DNA of 64,000 nucleotides from Pseudomonas tumuqii. GTDB taxonomy: Bacteria; Pseudomonadota; Gammaproteobacteria; Pseudomonadales; Pseudomonadaceae. Below are positions 7,833 to 16,769 of this stretch, piece after piece. The notes beneath the pieces were generated by a model, which was given only the letters and a program-made list of their open reading frames with translations, was not told the origin of the DNA and ran no database searches. The DNA is taken from contig NZ_JAAOJA010000015.1 in NCBI RefSeq assembly GCF_013184545.1, forward strand, positions 1-64,000, written 5' to 3'. How positions within the stretch are numbered: the stretch's first letter is position 1; each line of letters begins with the position of its first letter. A program made the translations under genes and the position numbers.

Positions 7833-8992
7833 AGCTGGGCCACCGCGCTTTGCGGGTCGATCAGGATCTTCGCGTGCTGCTCCGGATCCTTGAGGGCGTC
7901 AAACGCGTTGGCGACCCCGTCCAGGCCGACGGTGCCGGTGATCATGGGCGCACAGTCGACCTTGCCCTCGGCGATCATGTGCAGGGTGTCGCGGTATTCC
8001 AGCGGCGAATGGCCGAAGGCGAAGCGCAGGTCGATCTCCTTGTGGATCGCCAGGGCCGGCTCGTAGCGGTCGACCTGCATGCACACACCGACCACCATCA
8101 CCCGCGACAGCAGCGGCGCGCCATCGATGATCTGCTGCAGCAGCCCGGGCAGGCCGACGCACTCGAAGATCACCGGACGCTTCGGTGCCCCGACACCAAG
8201 CTTCTCGGCCAGGCGCCAGGCGATGTGCCAGGGCACCGGCAGCTTGCCGAGCTTCTCGCGGGTGCCCAACGAGAGTTCCAGCAAGCTGGGCAGATCGCGG
8301 ATGAAATCCTCGCCAGGACGCTCGGCGTAGGGCGAGCCCTCGCGCGGATCGATCAGCACATCGGCCCCGCAGCGCTGCGCCAGGGCACGCCGCCCGGCGG
8401 AGAAGTCGCTGGCCACCACGCGCTCCACACCCTGCGCCTTGAGCAGGCAGATCAGCGCCAGGCCCACCGGCCCGCAACCGATGATGATGGCCACGTCCTT
8501 GCGCTGGATTTCGCTGCGGCGTACCGCATGCCAGGCCACCGCCATCGGCTCGGTCAGGGCCGCCATCTCGGCCGACAGGCCATTGGGCACCGGCACCAGC
8601 GCCGACTCCTGCAACAGCATGCGCTCGGCGAAGCCGCCGGTGGCCAGCGGCGACAGGCCGGCCAGGTGGATCGCATTACCGATACGCAGGACCGGCTGGG
8701 CCACCACCCGGGTACCGGGCTTGAGCTTCTTGTCGCACCCGGCACCGTACTCCAGCACTTCGGCACAGAGTTCATGGCCAAACACAACCGGATCGCTGCT
8801 GGACGGCAATACCTTGGCGAAGCCGACCTTATCCACCACGGCCTTGAACTCGTCGCAATGGTGGCGCATGTGCAAGTCCGAGCCACAAATTCCGCAGCGC
8901 AGCACCTCGACCAGTGCCTGACCCTTGGCGGGTACCGGCTCCGGCAGCTCGACGACCTGCAATTTGGTGTTCTGGCAAACAACAGCTTTCAT
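7829..8992 (-). CDS. Zinc-dependent alcohol dehydrogenase (MDR superfamily)
   Basis: 387 residues. The catalytic-zinc motif lies in CGICGSDLHMRHH near residue 37, the GHE element in VFGHELCAEVLEYG, and the NAD(P)-binding Rossmann turn in IIGCGPVGLALICLL. The usual structural-zinc four-cysteine loop is not evident, which places it with MDR sub-families lacking that site. It should oxidise an alcohol to an aldehyde or ketone. The next gene upstream is an aldehyde dehydrogenase, giving a two-step alcohol-to-acid route. Start ATG 8992 is preceded by TCCGGAGGTAGCGG, a strong ribosome site. The stop overlaps the VOC-SRPBCC start. Confidence 0.9.
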   Translation of the reverse strand: MKAVVCQNTKLQVVELPEPVPAKGQALVEVLRCGICGSDLHMRHHCDEFKAVVDKVGFAKVLPSSSDPVVFGHELCAEVLEYGAGCDKKLKPGTRVVAQPVLRIGNAIHLAGLSPLATGGFAERMLLQESALVPVPNGLSAEMAALTEPMAVAWHAVRRSEIQRKDVAIIIGCGPVGLALICLLKAQGVERVVASDFSAGRRALAQRCGADVLIDPREGSPYAERPGEDFIRDLPSLLELSLGTREKLGKLPVPWHIAWRLAEKLGVGAPKRPVIFECVGLPGLLQQIIDGAPLLSRVMVVGVCMQVDRYEPALAIHKEIDLRFAFGHSPLEYRDTLHMIAEGKVDCAPMITGTVGLDGVANAFDALKDPEQHAKILIDPQSAVAQL

Positions 8993-9054
8993 CCGCTACC
9001 TCCGGAATGTTGGATGGGGTGGGTGCCGGGCAGCGGCTGCCGCAGCTCCCAATG

Positions 9055-9126
9055 TCAGTTAGTGCGCAGGGTCCAGGCCACGGCCAGGAACAGGATCAGC
9101 AGGCCAGCGCTGAGCGGGCGGTTCAG
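9055..9126 (-). pseudogene. Remnant tail of a small membrane protein
   Basis: Between the aldehyde and alcohol dehydrogenase genes a frame without a normal start reads LNRPLSAGLLILFLAVAWTL then RTN-stop. The hydrophobic part matches the last segment of the broken gene at 10634-10889 (GAGLLILLRAVAW), and the DNA of the two segments is clearly related. It is therefore a duplicated, decayed 3' end. A non-ATG start (CTG overlapping the upstream TGA) is possible but unsupported. Confidence 0.4.
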
Positions 9127-10547
9127 CGCAGCACCAGGCGCAGCAGACCCTCGGTGAGACGCCCATAGGGTGGTTTGAGCAGGAAGCTGCCATTGAAACG
9201 GGCCTGGTAGAAGATTGGCCGCATCTTGCTGAAGGTCTGGAACCCCTCCTCCGCGTGGTAATGCCCCAGCCCCGAGTTGCCGACACCGCCGAACGGCAGG
9301 TTTTCCTGTAGCACGTGAAGCATCACGGTGTTCACCGAGACGCCTCCTGAGAGAGTCTTCCTCAGCACCTGCTCAACCCGCGCATCGTCCTCGTCGAAGA
9401 GGTACAGGGCCAACGGCCGCTCATGCGCATTGATGTAGTCCAGGGCTTGCTCCAGCTCGCGATAAGCGAGCACCGGCAGCAGCGGGCCAAAGATTTCCTC
9501 CTGCATGATCTGCATGTCGTCGCGCACATTCAGCACCAGGTGCGGTGCCAGCTTACCGGCGCGGCGCGCCTCCTCGGCATCAGCCAGCGCCACGACTTGC
9601 GCGCCCTTGTCGTGGGCATCGGCGAGCAGAGCCTCGACCCGGGCCAACTGCCGGGCATTGATCATGCAGCTGTAATCCGGGTTGCTGCCAAGTGGCCCCG
9701 GGTAGTAACGGGCCACGGCGCTCCGCGCCTGCTCGATGAACTGCTGCTCGCTACCCTCGGGCAGGAACAGGTAATCCGGCGCGACACAGGTCTGCCCGGA
9801 GTTCAGGCACTTGCCCCATAGGATGGCCTCGGCGGCACGCTGCAGCGAAAAGCCTGGCGCCACCAGGGTAGGCGACTTGCCGCCGAGCTCCAGAGTCACG
9901 GGGGTAAGGTTCTCGCTGCAGTTGCGCATGATCTGGCGTCCGACGCCCGGCGAGCCGGTGAAGATCAGGTGATCGAACGGCAGGCGGGAGAACTGGTCGT
10001 TGATCCCGGGTCCCGGCTGGATCACTGCCACCAGGTCTTCCGCGAACCGCTCGCCCAACAAGCGCGCGAGCAACGCCCCGTAATGGCTGGAGTCGCTGGC
10101 GATCTTGATCATGGCGCGGTTGCCGGCAGCCAATGCACCACACAGCGGCCCCAGGGTCAGGTACAGCGGATAGTTCCAAGGTGCCGCAATACCGATCACC
10201 CCGAGCGGCTGCGCCAGCAGAGCAGCACGCCCAGGCTGGAACCACAGACCGACCCCGCGCTTGTGCGGCTTCATCCACTGTTTTAGGCATCTGAGCGCGT
10301 GGTTGATTTCGCTCACCAGGCCAAAGATGTCGAGCAGCTTGCTCTCGTGGCTGGAGCGGTGACCAAAGTCGGCGGCGATGGCTGCAGCGATCGCATCGGC
10401 ATTGTCCAACACCACCGCCTTGAGTGCCTGCAGGTTGGCCCGGCGCACCGGGTACGACGGATAGCGCTCGCGGGCGAAGGCGGCCCGCTGGCTGGCGAAG
10501 ACCTGGCGCATCTGCTCGACGGCCGGCCCGACTTGTTCAATCGACAT
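9123..10547 (-). CDS. Aldehyde dehydrogenase (ALDH3/coniferyl-aldehyde-dehydrogenase type)
   Basis: 474 residues, short like class-3 and CalB-type ALDHs. NAD-binding and active-site landmarks are GVIGIAAPWNYPLYL, FTGSPGVGRQIM, the general-base region TLELGGKSPTLVAPG and the nucleophile in LNSGQTCVAPDYLF. The C-terminus (FLLKPPYGRLTEGLLRLVLR) is hydrophobic and basic, as in class-3 enzymes that touch membranes. It oxidises an aldehyde, probably medium or long chain or aromatic, to the acid, which the ligase in the same operon could then activate. Start ATG 10547 is preceded by GGAGTTCCTCTC. Confidence 0.92.
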   Translation of the reverse strand: MSIEQVGPAVEQMRQVFASQRAAFARERYPSYPVRRANLQALKAVVLDNADAIAAAIAADFGHRSSHESKLLDIFGLVSEINHALRCLKQWMKPHKRGVGLWFQPGRAALLAQPLGVIGIAAPWNYPLYLTLGPLCGALAAGNRAMIKIASDSSHYGALLARLLGERFAEDLVAVIQPGPGINDQFSRLPFDHLIFTGSPGVGRQIMRNCSENLTPVTLELGGKSPTLVAPGFSLQRAAEAILWGKCLNSGQTCVAPDYLFLPEGSEQQFIEQARSAVARYYPGPLGSNPDYSCMINARQLARVEALLADAHDKGAQVVALADAEEARRAGKLAPHLVLNVRDDMQIMQEEIFGPLLPVLAYRELEQALDYINAHERPLALYLFDEDDARVEQVLRKTLSGGVSVNTVMLHVLQENLPFGGVGNSGLGHYHAEEGFQTFSKMRPIFYQARFNGSFLLKPPYGRLTEGLLRLVLR

Positions 10548-10633
10548 GAGAGGAACTCCGAATAAGGGGGAATCATCTGGAGAGGTGCCACGACAGCCGG
10601 CAGCTCTCGTGTAGCTTCGCCGCCAGCCATGGC

Positions 10634-10889
10634 TCAGTTGCGACTGCGGCGCAGCGCGCGGACCCAGGCCACAGCCCGGAGCAGGATCAGCAGGCCAGCG
10701 CCCAACTGAGCAAGGGCAGGATCAGATCGCCCTTCTTCTGCGCCGGCCAGGGCAGGTTCTGCTCCAGGCTACTCATGTAACCGTCGATCTCGTCGGCACC
10801 GTGCTTGCTGCCCGGCGTGTGCCACTGGGATAAGACGAGGAGGCGAGCAGCAGCGCCGCCAGGGTCAGTTCGAAACGATAGGTGTGCAT
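10634..10889 (-). pseudogene. Frameshifted gene for a small secreted or membrane protein
   Basis: ATG 10889 has a good ribosome site (AAGGAATTCAC) and begins MHTYRFELTLAALLLA, a signal/anchor segment. In that frame the protein ends after 38 residues. A second frame then reads on as LVLSQWHTPGSKHGADEIDG and YMSSLEQNLPWPAQKKGDLI, and a third as GAGLLILLRAVAWVRALRRS. The three pieces join head to tail, which indicates two frameshifts in one gene of about 80 codons with a membrane segment at each end. It lies between the hydrolase and aldehyde dehydrogenase genes. A copy of its tail is at 9055-9126. Confidence 0.5.
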
Positions 10890-10902
10890 GTGAATTCCTT
10901 GC

Positions 10903-11727
10903 TCAACGCAGGCAGTCGAGTAGCAGTGGATTGAGTTTTTCCGGCGCGTGGAGCTGCAGCCAGTGGTTGGCACCGTCGATGCGCTCGTAGCGAAAAGGGC
11001 CGTCCACATGGCGCGCGGTGTCGCGCATCTGCCCTTCGGTCAGGAAACGGTCGCCGCTGCTGTAGATGCCGCACACCGGCACCCGGGCCTTGGGCCAGGC
11101 GTGCGGCAGGATCACGCCGGGGTTGGCACGGTAATAGTTGATGCCGGCCGCGAGGCGCCCCGGCCGCGTCAGGGTCTGCCGCCAGTGGCCAAACTCCTCG
11201 GGAAAGGCGGTGACCTTGCGGAATAACCACCAGTAGCCGGCCTTCAGCAGCCACTCGGGAAAGCCACGCAGCTGGAACATCAGCACGTACCAGCCTTTGA
11301 GTTTCTGCGCCAAGCCGCCGCTGCCATAGGCCGCCGGATGGCCAACCGACAGGGTGATGTAGCGCTCCACCCGCTCGGGATGGGTCAGGGTAAAAAACCA
11401 GCCCTGCATCGCGCCCCAATCGTGGCCGACCAGGCGCACCCGCTCGATGCCGAGCGCATCGAGCAGCGCGCGCAGGTCCGCCACCAGCAGGTCGCGGTGG
11501 TAGTCGGCGACCCGGCTCGGCATCTGCGACTCGCCGCAGCCGCGGGTATCCGGGGCGATCACCTGGTAGCCGGCCGCGACCAGCATGGGGATTTGCTTGC
11601 GCCAGACTGCATGGGTGTCGGGAAAACCATGCACCAGCAGCACCGGTGGGCCTTCGCCGGCAATCAGCACGTTCATTTCCAGGCCGTTGATCTGCAATCT
11701 GCGCATCGGATAGTCCATCTCGTTCAT
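10903..11727 (-). CDS. Alpha/beta hydrolase, epoxide-hydrolase/haloalkane-dehalogenase type
   Basis: 274 residues. The oxyanion motif is VHGFPDTHAVW and the nucleophile elbow VGHDWGAMQGW has aspartate as nucleophile. That points to epoxide hydrolases or dehalogenases rather than serine esterases. A cap domain follows (GSGGLAQKLKGWYVLMFQLR). The acid lies in GIYSSGDRFLTEGQM and the catalytic histidine in IDGANHWLQLHAPEKL. The ATG overlaps the TGA of the upstream SDR remnant (ATGA), so translation is coupled. Within the operon it could open an epoxide or hydrolyse an ester or lactone to feed the dehydrogenases; the substrate is inferred only. Confidence 0.88.
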   Translation of the reverse strand: MNEMDYPMRRLQINGLEMNVLIAGEGPPVLLVHGFPDTHAVWRKQIPMLVAAGYQVIAPDTRGCGESQMPSRVADYHRDLLVADLRALLDALGIERVRLVGHDWGAMQGWFFTLTHPERVERYITLSVGHPAAYGSGGLAQKLKGWYVLMFQLRGFPEWLLKAGYWWLFRKVTAFPEEFGHWRQTLTRPGRLAAGINYYRANPGVILPHAWPKARVPVCGIYSSGDRFLTEGQMRDTARHVDGPFRYERIDGANHWLQLHAPEKLNPLLLDCLR

Positions 11728-11897
11728 TCTCCCAGGGCGTTGGCCAGACGCTCAGGCAGGTGGCCGAGGAAGGGATGCACCAGCGTGCACGGGAAGGCCG
11801 CTACCACGCCCGACTTCACGTGCTTGTCGATCAGCCTGGCCATCTCGCCCGAGGAGGTGCCGGTGATCACCGCGGTGGAGGCTGTGTCTGTGTGCAT
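11724..11897 (-). pseudogene. 57-residue remnant of a short-chain dehydrogenase
   Basis: ATG 11897 opens a 57-codon frame. It begins like an SDR Rossmann strand (STAVITGTSSGEMARLIDKH), loses the rest of the nucleotide-binding fold, and ends AFPCTLVHPFLGHLPERLAN-ALGE. An internal deletion of an SDR gene that kept the frame is the simplest reading. Its TGA overlaps the hydrolase ATG, so the remnant may persist because it couples translation of the next gene. No catalytic Tyr/Lys pair remains. It could also be a genuine small protein. Confidence 0.5.
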
Positions 11898-11960
11898 GGG
11901 GCTATTTCTCTTTCTTAGAAATGGTCTGGGGTGGAGCTGTGCGTGAGGCCCTGGCGGGCC

Positions 11961-13595
11961 TCAGCCGATGGCCAAGACCGAACGCGCCTGCTCGCGCAGG
12001 ACGAATTTCTGAATCTTGCCGGTCGAGGTCTTCGGCAAAGGGCCGAAGATGAACTGCTTGGGCACCTTGAAACGGGCCAGGCGCTCGCGGCAGAACTCGC
12101 TCAGCTCCTGCGCGCTGGGCGCATGGCCATCGCGCAGTTCGAGGAAGGCACAGGGCACCTCGCCCCAGCGCTCGTCGGGAGTGGCGACCACAGCTGCGGC
12201 CAGCACGGACGGGTGGCGGTAGAGCACGTCCTCGACCTCGATCGAGCTGATGTTCTCGCCCCCGGAGATGATGATGTCCTTGCTGCGATCCTTGATCTTC
12301 ACGTAACCATCCGGCTCTACCACCGCCAGGTCGCCGCTGTGGTACCAGCCACCAACGAAGGACTCCTCGGTGGCGCGCGGGTTTTTCAGGTAGCCCTTCA
12401 TTATCAGGTTGCCGCGGTGCATGATCTCGCCCACGGTCTCGCCGTCATGGGGGACTTCCTCCATGGTCTCGGAATCGCGCACGCTGATGCCTTCCTGGCA
12501 GATGCTGCGCACGCCCTGACGCGCGCCGAGACGAGCCTGCTCCTCAAGTGGCAACGCCTCCCACTCCGGGTGTTTGGCACATACCGTAGACATGCCATAG
12601 GTTTCGGTGAGACCGTAGCCATGGGTCAGGTCGAAGCCCAGCTGCTTCATGCCCTCGACCATCGCCATCGGCGGCGGCGCACCTCCGGTTATCGCCGAGA
12701 CCCGATGACTGATACCCTCGCGCCATTCGGCCGGCGCATTGATCAGTAGCGACTGCACGATGGGCGCGCCGCCGTAGTGGCTGACCCGGTGCTCGCGGAT
12801 GGCCTGGAAGATCAGTTGTGCGTCGACCTTGCGCAGGCACACATTGGTGCCGGCATTGGCCGCCAGGGCCCAGGTGAAGCACCAGCCGTTGCAGTGGAAC
12901 ATCGGCACCGTCCACAGGTAAGTCGCATGCGGCGGCATGCCCCAGGTGACGATGTTGGACAGCGCACTGAGGTAAGCACCGCGGTGGTGGTAGACCACGC
13001 CCTTGGGATTACCGGTGGTGCCCGAGGTGTAGTTCAGGCTAATCGCGTCCCACTCGTCGGCCGGCAACGACCAGACGAACTGCGGGTTGCCACTGGCGAT
13101 GAACGCCTCATACTCGTAGCTGCCGAGCGGTTCGCCGGGACCGTCATATTCGCTGTCGCAGACATTGATGACCAGGATGTCATGGTTGACCCTGGGCAAT
13201 GCCGCCCGGATGGTCGGGGCGAACTCTCGGTCGGTGATCAACACCTTGGCCTCGCCATGCTCGAGCATAAAGGCGATGGCTTCGGCATCCAGGCGGGTGT
13301 TGAGGGTATTGAGCACAGCCCCGCACATCGGCACGCCGAAGTGGCACTCATACATTTCCGGGGTGTTGGCCAGCATCACGGCCACCGTGTCCTCTTGCCC
13401 CACACCGGCGTCCGCCAGCGACGACGCCAGTCGACGACAGCGCGCATAGGTCTCGGCCCAGGTATATCGACGCCGACCGTGAATCACCGCCGGACGCTGC
13501 GGATAGATGCAAGCCGAACGCTCGATGAACGTCAGCGGGCTCAACGCCATGTGGTTGGCCGGTTGCTTGTCCAGCCCTACGCGATACGGACTCAT
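11961..13595 (-). CDS. Medium/long-chain acyl-CoA ligase (AMP-forming, AlkK-like)
   Basis: 544 residues, the size of AlkK-type ligases that convert a free fatty or carboxylic acid, ATP and CoA to acyl-CoA, AMP and PPi. Motifs in order are the AMP/P-loop signature LNYTSGTTGNPKGVV, GYGLTETYG, YHSGDLAVVEPDGY, IKDRSKDIIISGGENIS and the C-terminal catalytic lysine in PKTSTGKIQKF. ATG 13595 with GAGGAG eight bases upstream is the start. The open frame extends 104 codons further without similarity. It is the first gene of the leftward operon, 118 bases from a C7/G6 palindrome, and divergent from the MalT-like regulator. Confidence 0.93.
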   Translation of the reverse strand: MSPYRVGLDKQPANHMALSPLTFIERSACIYPQRPAVIHGRRRYTWAETYARCRRLASSLADAGVGQEDTVAVMLANTPEMYECHFGVPMCGAVLNTLNTRLDAEAIAFMLEHGEAKVLITDREFAPTIRAALPRVNHDILVINVCDSEYDGPGEPLGSYEYEAFIASGNPQFVWSLPADEWDAISLNYTSGTTGNPKGVVYHHRGAYLSALSNIVTWGMPPHATYLWTVPMFHCNGWCFTWALAANAGTNVCLRKVDAQLIFQAIREHRVSHYGGAPIVQSLLINAPAEWREGISHRVSAITGGAPPPMAMVEGMKQLGFDLTHGYGLTETYGMSTVCAKHPEWEALPLEEQARLGARQGVRSICQEGISVRDSETMEEVPHDGETVGEIMHRGNLIMKGYLKNPRATEESFVGGWYHSGDLAVVEPDGYVKIKDRSKDIIISGGENISSIEVEDVLYRHPSVLAAAVVATPDERWGEVPCAFLELRDGHAPSAQELSEFCRERLARFKVPKQFIFGPLPKTSTGKIQKFVLREQARSVLAIG

Positions 13596-13711
13596 ACGAC
13601 ACACTCCTCGAGTACTGCGTTGTTCAATGAAATGGCATCTAACGCGGAGGGGAAGGAGCAGTCCGCTATACCCGTCCACGCTGCCACCATAGGCCGCCCA
13701 TACCGCGGCTC

Positions 13712-13733
13712 CACCCCCCTCGATGGGGGGGCG
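13712..13733 (-). promoter_or_regulatory. C7-ATCGA-G6 palindrome, candidate operator of the MalT/LuxR-type regulator
   Basis: On the minus strand the bases read GC-CCCCCCC-ATCGA-GGGGGG-TGG. It lies 118 bases before the ligase start and about 200 bases before the regulator start. A near-copy (C8-ATCGCC-G7-T) sits 115 bases before the thiolase start, in the same orientation relative to its gene. Conserved sequence, orientation and distance argue for a binding site. MalT boxes are also G-rich. Confidence 0.55.
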
Positions 13734-13932
13734 CGTCGGAATCCGATCAGACTCGGCGCAACGAACGTCTAGACTTCTGTTCGTCTGCAATGGCCAAATG
13801 AAAAGATCGCATCGCGCGCCGGCAGCATCGCCAGCCGGCGAAAACGGATGCAGAATGGTCCGACAATAAGAACCGCCAGCGGCGCACCGTAGCCAGTTGG
13901 AGACCACTCTCCGTCAACCGTGAGAACAGCGT

Positions 13933-16608
13933 TTGAGCTTAGTGAGTACCGAACCCGGGCTGGTCCTGAAGGCCACCCCGCCGCGCCTGCAGAAGTCCGC
14001 CACGGCGCGCCCCCGACTGAGCCTGGACTCCGCCGAGCTGGCCGACAAGGCAGTGATCGCGCTGCAGGCACCAGCGGGCTTCGGCAAGACCCAGCTACTG
14101 GCCCAGTGGCGCCGCGACTGGCTGGCACAGGGTGGCGTGGTGATCTGGCTGACCCTCGACGAGCATGATGACCCCCAGCGCCTGGCTCACGGCCTGGCCG
14201 TCGCCAAGGCGGTCGGCAGCGGTCGACCAGCGATACCCCAGAACAGCACCGCCCTCTTCGGCAAGGGTGCCGACGACCTCGACGACCTCGACGAGCTGAC
14301 CAGCTGGCTGGCCGAAATCGCCGACCTGGGTGCCGAAACCCTACTGATTCTGGATGACGCGCACAGCCTGCCGGAGGCGACGACACGCCACTCACTGACC
14401 TACCTGCTGCGCAACACACCCGCCAACCTGCGCGTGGCCATGGCCTCGCGCGGACGCATGGCCCTGCCGATGGCCGACCTGCTGGCCCAGGGTTATTTCG
14501 GCGTGGTCGGCGTCGAGGACCTGCGCTTCACCCTCGACGAGACCCTCGCCCTGCTCGCGATGCGCTTCGGCCAGCGCCTGGAACTGGACGACTGCGCACA
14601 CCTGCACGAGATCACCGAGGGCTGGCCGCTGGGCCTGCAACTGGCGATCTCGGCGATCGAGCGCAGCAGCGACCTGCACAGCGCCATTCGCGACCTGGCC
14701 GTCAGCAATGGCAATCGGCAGAATTTCTTCATCGACTCGCTGCTGTCCCGCCTCTCGCAGCAGCAGACCGACTTCCTCACGCGCATCTCGCTGTTCGAGA
14801 TGGTCCATCCGCAACTGTGCGTCGTCTTGCTCGCCGATGAACGCGCCGCGGCATGGCTGCAAGAGCTACTGAGCAGCACACCGATCCTGATCGAGGGCGT
14901 GGACAGCGATTGGTTGCGCATCCATCCGCTGGCCCAGGAGTTGCTGCGCAGCCGCTTCGCCGTGCTGCCCGAAGCAGAACGTCAACTGCTGCACCAGCGC
15001 GCCGCCGAATGGCTCGCTGGCCATGGCCTGCCAGAGGCCGCCGCGCGCCAGGCACTGCTGGCCGGGCAAACCAGGCAAGCCTATGCACTGGCCGAGAGCT
15101 GCCTGTACGAATTGATGTTGCGCGGTCACTTTACCCGGACGCTGGACTGGATTGAGCAACTGCCCAGCCACGAAGTCGAGCGGCGTCCGCGCCTGCGCCT
15201 GGTCGCGGCCTGGTCACTGGCCTTGAGCGGGCACCAGACGCAGGCCGTGCAGATGATCGAGCGGGTCAGCAACGACCCGAACGCCAGCGCAGAAGAGCAG
15301 TGCGAAGCGGCGGCGATCCTCTCGACCGCCGCCTTTTCCGCCGACCACCCCGATTCCTCGCAGCAGATCATCGAACCCTGGCTGGACAAGGCTTCCGCTT
15401 TCTCCATCAAGCTGCAGGCCATCCTGGCCAACCACAGGATTCGCCTGGCCCTGGCGGCGGGGCATACCGAGCGCGCCCGCCATTACTGCCAGCATGCGCC
15501 GCGCTTCGAATGGACCTCCGGCATGGATGCCGTACGCGGCCATCGCGACTGGCAGTTCGGCTTGTCGTATTTCTGGGAGGGCCAGATGCTCAGCGCCGAG
15601 CGGGCGTTGCGCGCCAGCCTGAGCCAGGCCGACCAGGATATCGGCCGGCGCAGCGGCATCGCCTTGCTGATGGCCACGACCCTGGCCAACGTGCTGCTCG
15701 AACGCGACGCCCAGACCGAGGCCAGCACCGTACTCGCCAATCGCCTGGACTTGCTGGCGCGCCTGGCCGCCCCCGAGGCGATCGTCCAGGGCTATGTCAG
15801 CGGGGCCCGCCTGGCGGCCCTGCAGGGGCAGACCCACCGCGCCCACGACCTGCTCGACGAACTGTTCGCCATCGGCGAGACCCGGCAGATGCCACGCCTG
15901 TGCATCAGCGCGCTGGCCGAACAGCTGCGCCAGCACGCCCTGCGCGGCCACAGCGAAACCTGCCAGGCCCTGTGGCAGCGCCTCGACCAACTGCTGCCCG
16001 ACTTCGTCCGCGAACCACGCGGCCTGCTGGGCCCCGAACTGGCCCTGTACGCACAACTCGGGCATGTCTATGCCTGCGTCTCCAGCCATGACTGGAGCGG
16101 CGTACTGGCGCTGCTGGAGCAGGCCGCGCCACTGGCCGAGCGCCTGCGCCGTGGCCGTGAACGCGTACAGATACTGCTGCTCCAGGCACTGGCCCGCCAG
16201 CGCCTCGGCGAGGACGGTGTGCCGGCCCTGCGCGAGGCCGTCAGTCTGGCCGAGGAATACGGCCTGCTGCGGATTCTCGCCGACACCCACCCGGACCTGC
16301 CGGCCTGGGCGGCCCAGCTACAGGGCAATGCCCCGGCGGCCGCCGTGCAGCCACCCGCCGCTGCGCCCGGCCCGCCGCGCAAGCACTCGACGGTGAGCGT
16401 CTCGCCGAGCAGGATGCTCACCCCCAAGGAGCGCGAGGTCCTGCAGTTGCTCTCGCGCAACTTGTCGAACAAGCAGATCGCCCTGGCCCTGGAGGTCGGC
16501 GAAGAAACCGTGAAATGGCACATGAAGAACCTGTTCGGCAAGTTCCAGGCCGGCACCCGCAAGCATGTGCTCGATCGCGCCTATCTGCTGGGCATTCTGC
16601 AGCCCTAG
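13933..16608 (+). CDS. MalT/LuxR-type ATP-dependent transcriptional activator (STAND ATPase)
   Basis: 891 residues, the size of MalT- and AlkS-type activators. Walker A is APAGFGKTQLLAQW near residue 50 and Walker B TLLILDDAHSLPE near residue 140. The middle 500 residues are helical, TPR-like repeats that sense the inducer. The last 65 residues form a LuxR HTH (LTPKEREVLQLLSRNLSNKQ...VKWHMKNLFGKF). Such proteins bind ATP and a ligand and activate sigma70 promoters. The start is TTG 13933 with GAGAA upstream, or GTG 13942. It lies between two divergent catabolic arms that share a palindrome, so it is probably their activator. From memory, P. aeruginosa has a similar regulator next to a medium-chain acyl-CoA ligase, a thiolase and DUF1302/DUF1329 genes (about PA3921-PA3925). 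Confidence 0.9.
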   Translation: MSLVSTEPGLVLKATPPRLQKSATARPRLSLDSAELADKAVIALQAPAGFGKTQLLAQWRRDWLAQGGVVIWLTLDEHDDPQRLAHGLAVAKAVGSGRPAIPQNSTALFGKGADDLDDLDELTSWLAEIADLGAETLLILDDAHSLPEATTRHSLTYLLRNTPANLRVAMASRGRMALPMADLLAQGYFGVVGVEDLRFTLDETLALLAMRFGQRLELDDCAHLHEITEGWPLGLQLAISAIERSSDLHSAIRDLAVSNGNRQNFFIDSLLSRLSQQQTDFLTRISLFEMVHPQLCVVLLADERAAAWLQELLSSTPILIEGVDSDWLRIHPLAQELLRSRFAVLPEAERQLLHQRAAEWLAGHGLPEAAARQALLAGQTRQAYALAESCLYELMLRGHFTRTLDWIEQLPSHEVERRPRLRLVAAWSLALSGHQTQAVQMIERVSNDPNASAEEQCEAAAILSTAAFSADHPDSSQQIIEPWLDKASAFSIKLQAILANHRIRLALAAGHTERARHYCQHAPRFEWTSGMDAVRGHRDWQFGLSYFWEGQMLSAERALRASLSQADQDIGRRSGIALLMATTLANVLLERDAQTEASTVLANRLDLLARLAAPEAIVQGYVSGARLAALQGQTHRAHDLLDELFAIGETRQMPRLCISALAEQLRQHALRGHSETCQALWQRLDQLLPDFVREPRGLLGPELALYAQLGHVYACVSSHDWSGVLALLEQAAPLAERLRRGRERVQILLLQALARQRLGEDGVPALREAVSLAEEYGLLRILADTHPDLPAWAAQLQGNAPAAAVQPPAAAPGPPRKHSTVSVSPSRMLTPKEREVLQLLSRNLSNKQIALALEVGEETVKWHMKNLFGKFQAGTRKHVLDRAYLLGILQP

Positions 16609-16633
16609 CAACCCTCCCTGGCCACCCGCACAG

Positions 16634-16655
16634 CCCCCCCCATCGCCGGGGGGGT
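16634..16655 (+). promoter_or_regulatory. C8-ATCGCC-G7 palindrome, second candidate operator
   Basis: It reads CCCCCCCC-ATCGCC-GGGGGGG-T, 25 bases after the regulator stop and 115 bases before the thiolase ATG. It is nearly identical to the element at 13712-13733 when both are read toward their downstream gene. It could double as a hairpin after the regulator gene, but no U-run follows (TCAAAGTAG). Confidence 0.55.
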
Positions 16656-16769
16656 CAAAGTAGCGCGCCGGCAATAACCTCGATCCCATGAAGAACCGCC
16701 GGCAAGTCTGCTGACGGCTCGGCGCGACGCCTATTGCTAGGTCGCGCTATCGACCTCGGGACACAGACG

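Noticed and set aside
13712..16655. C-run/G-run palindromes as plain transcription terminators
   Set aside because: Neither is followed by a T-run, and the first lies upstream of both divergent genes, where a terminator has no purpose.
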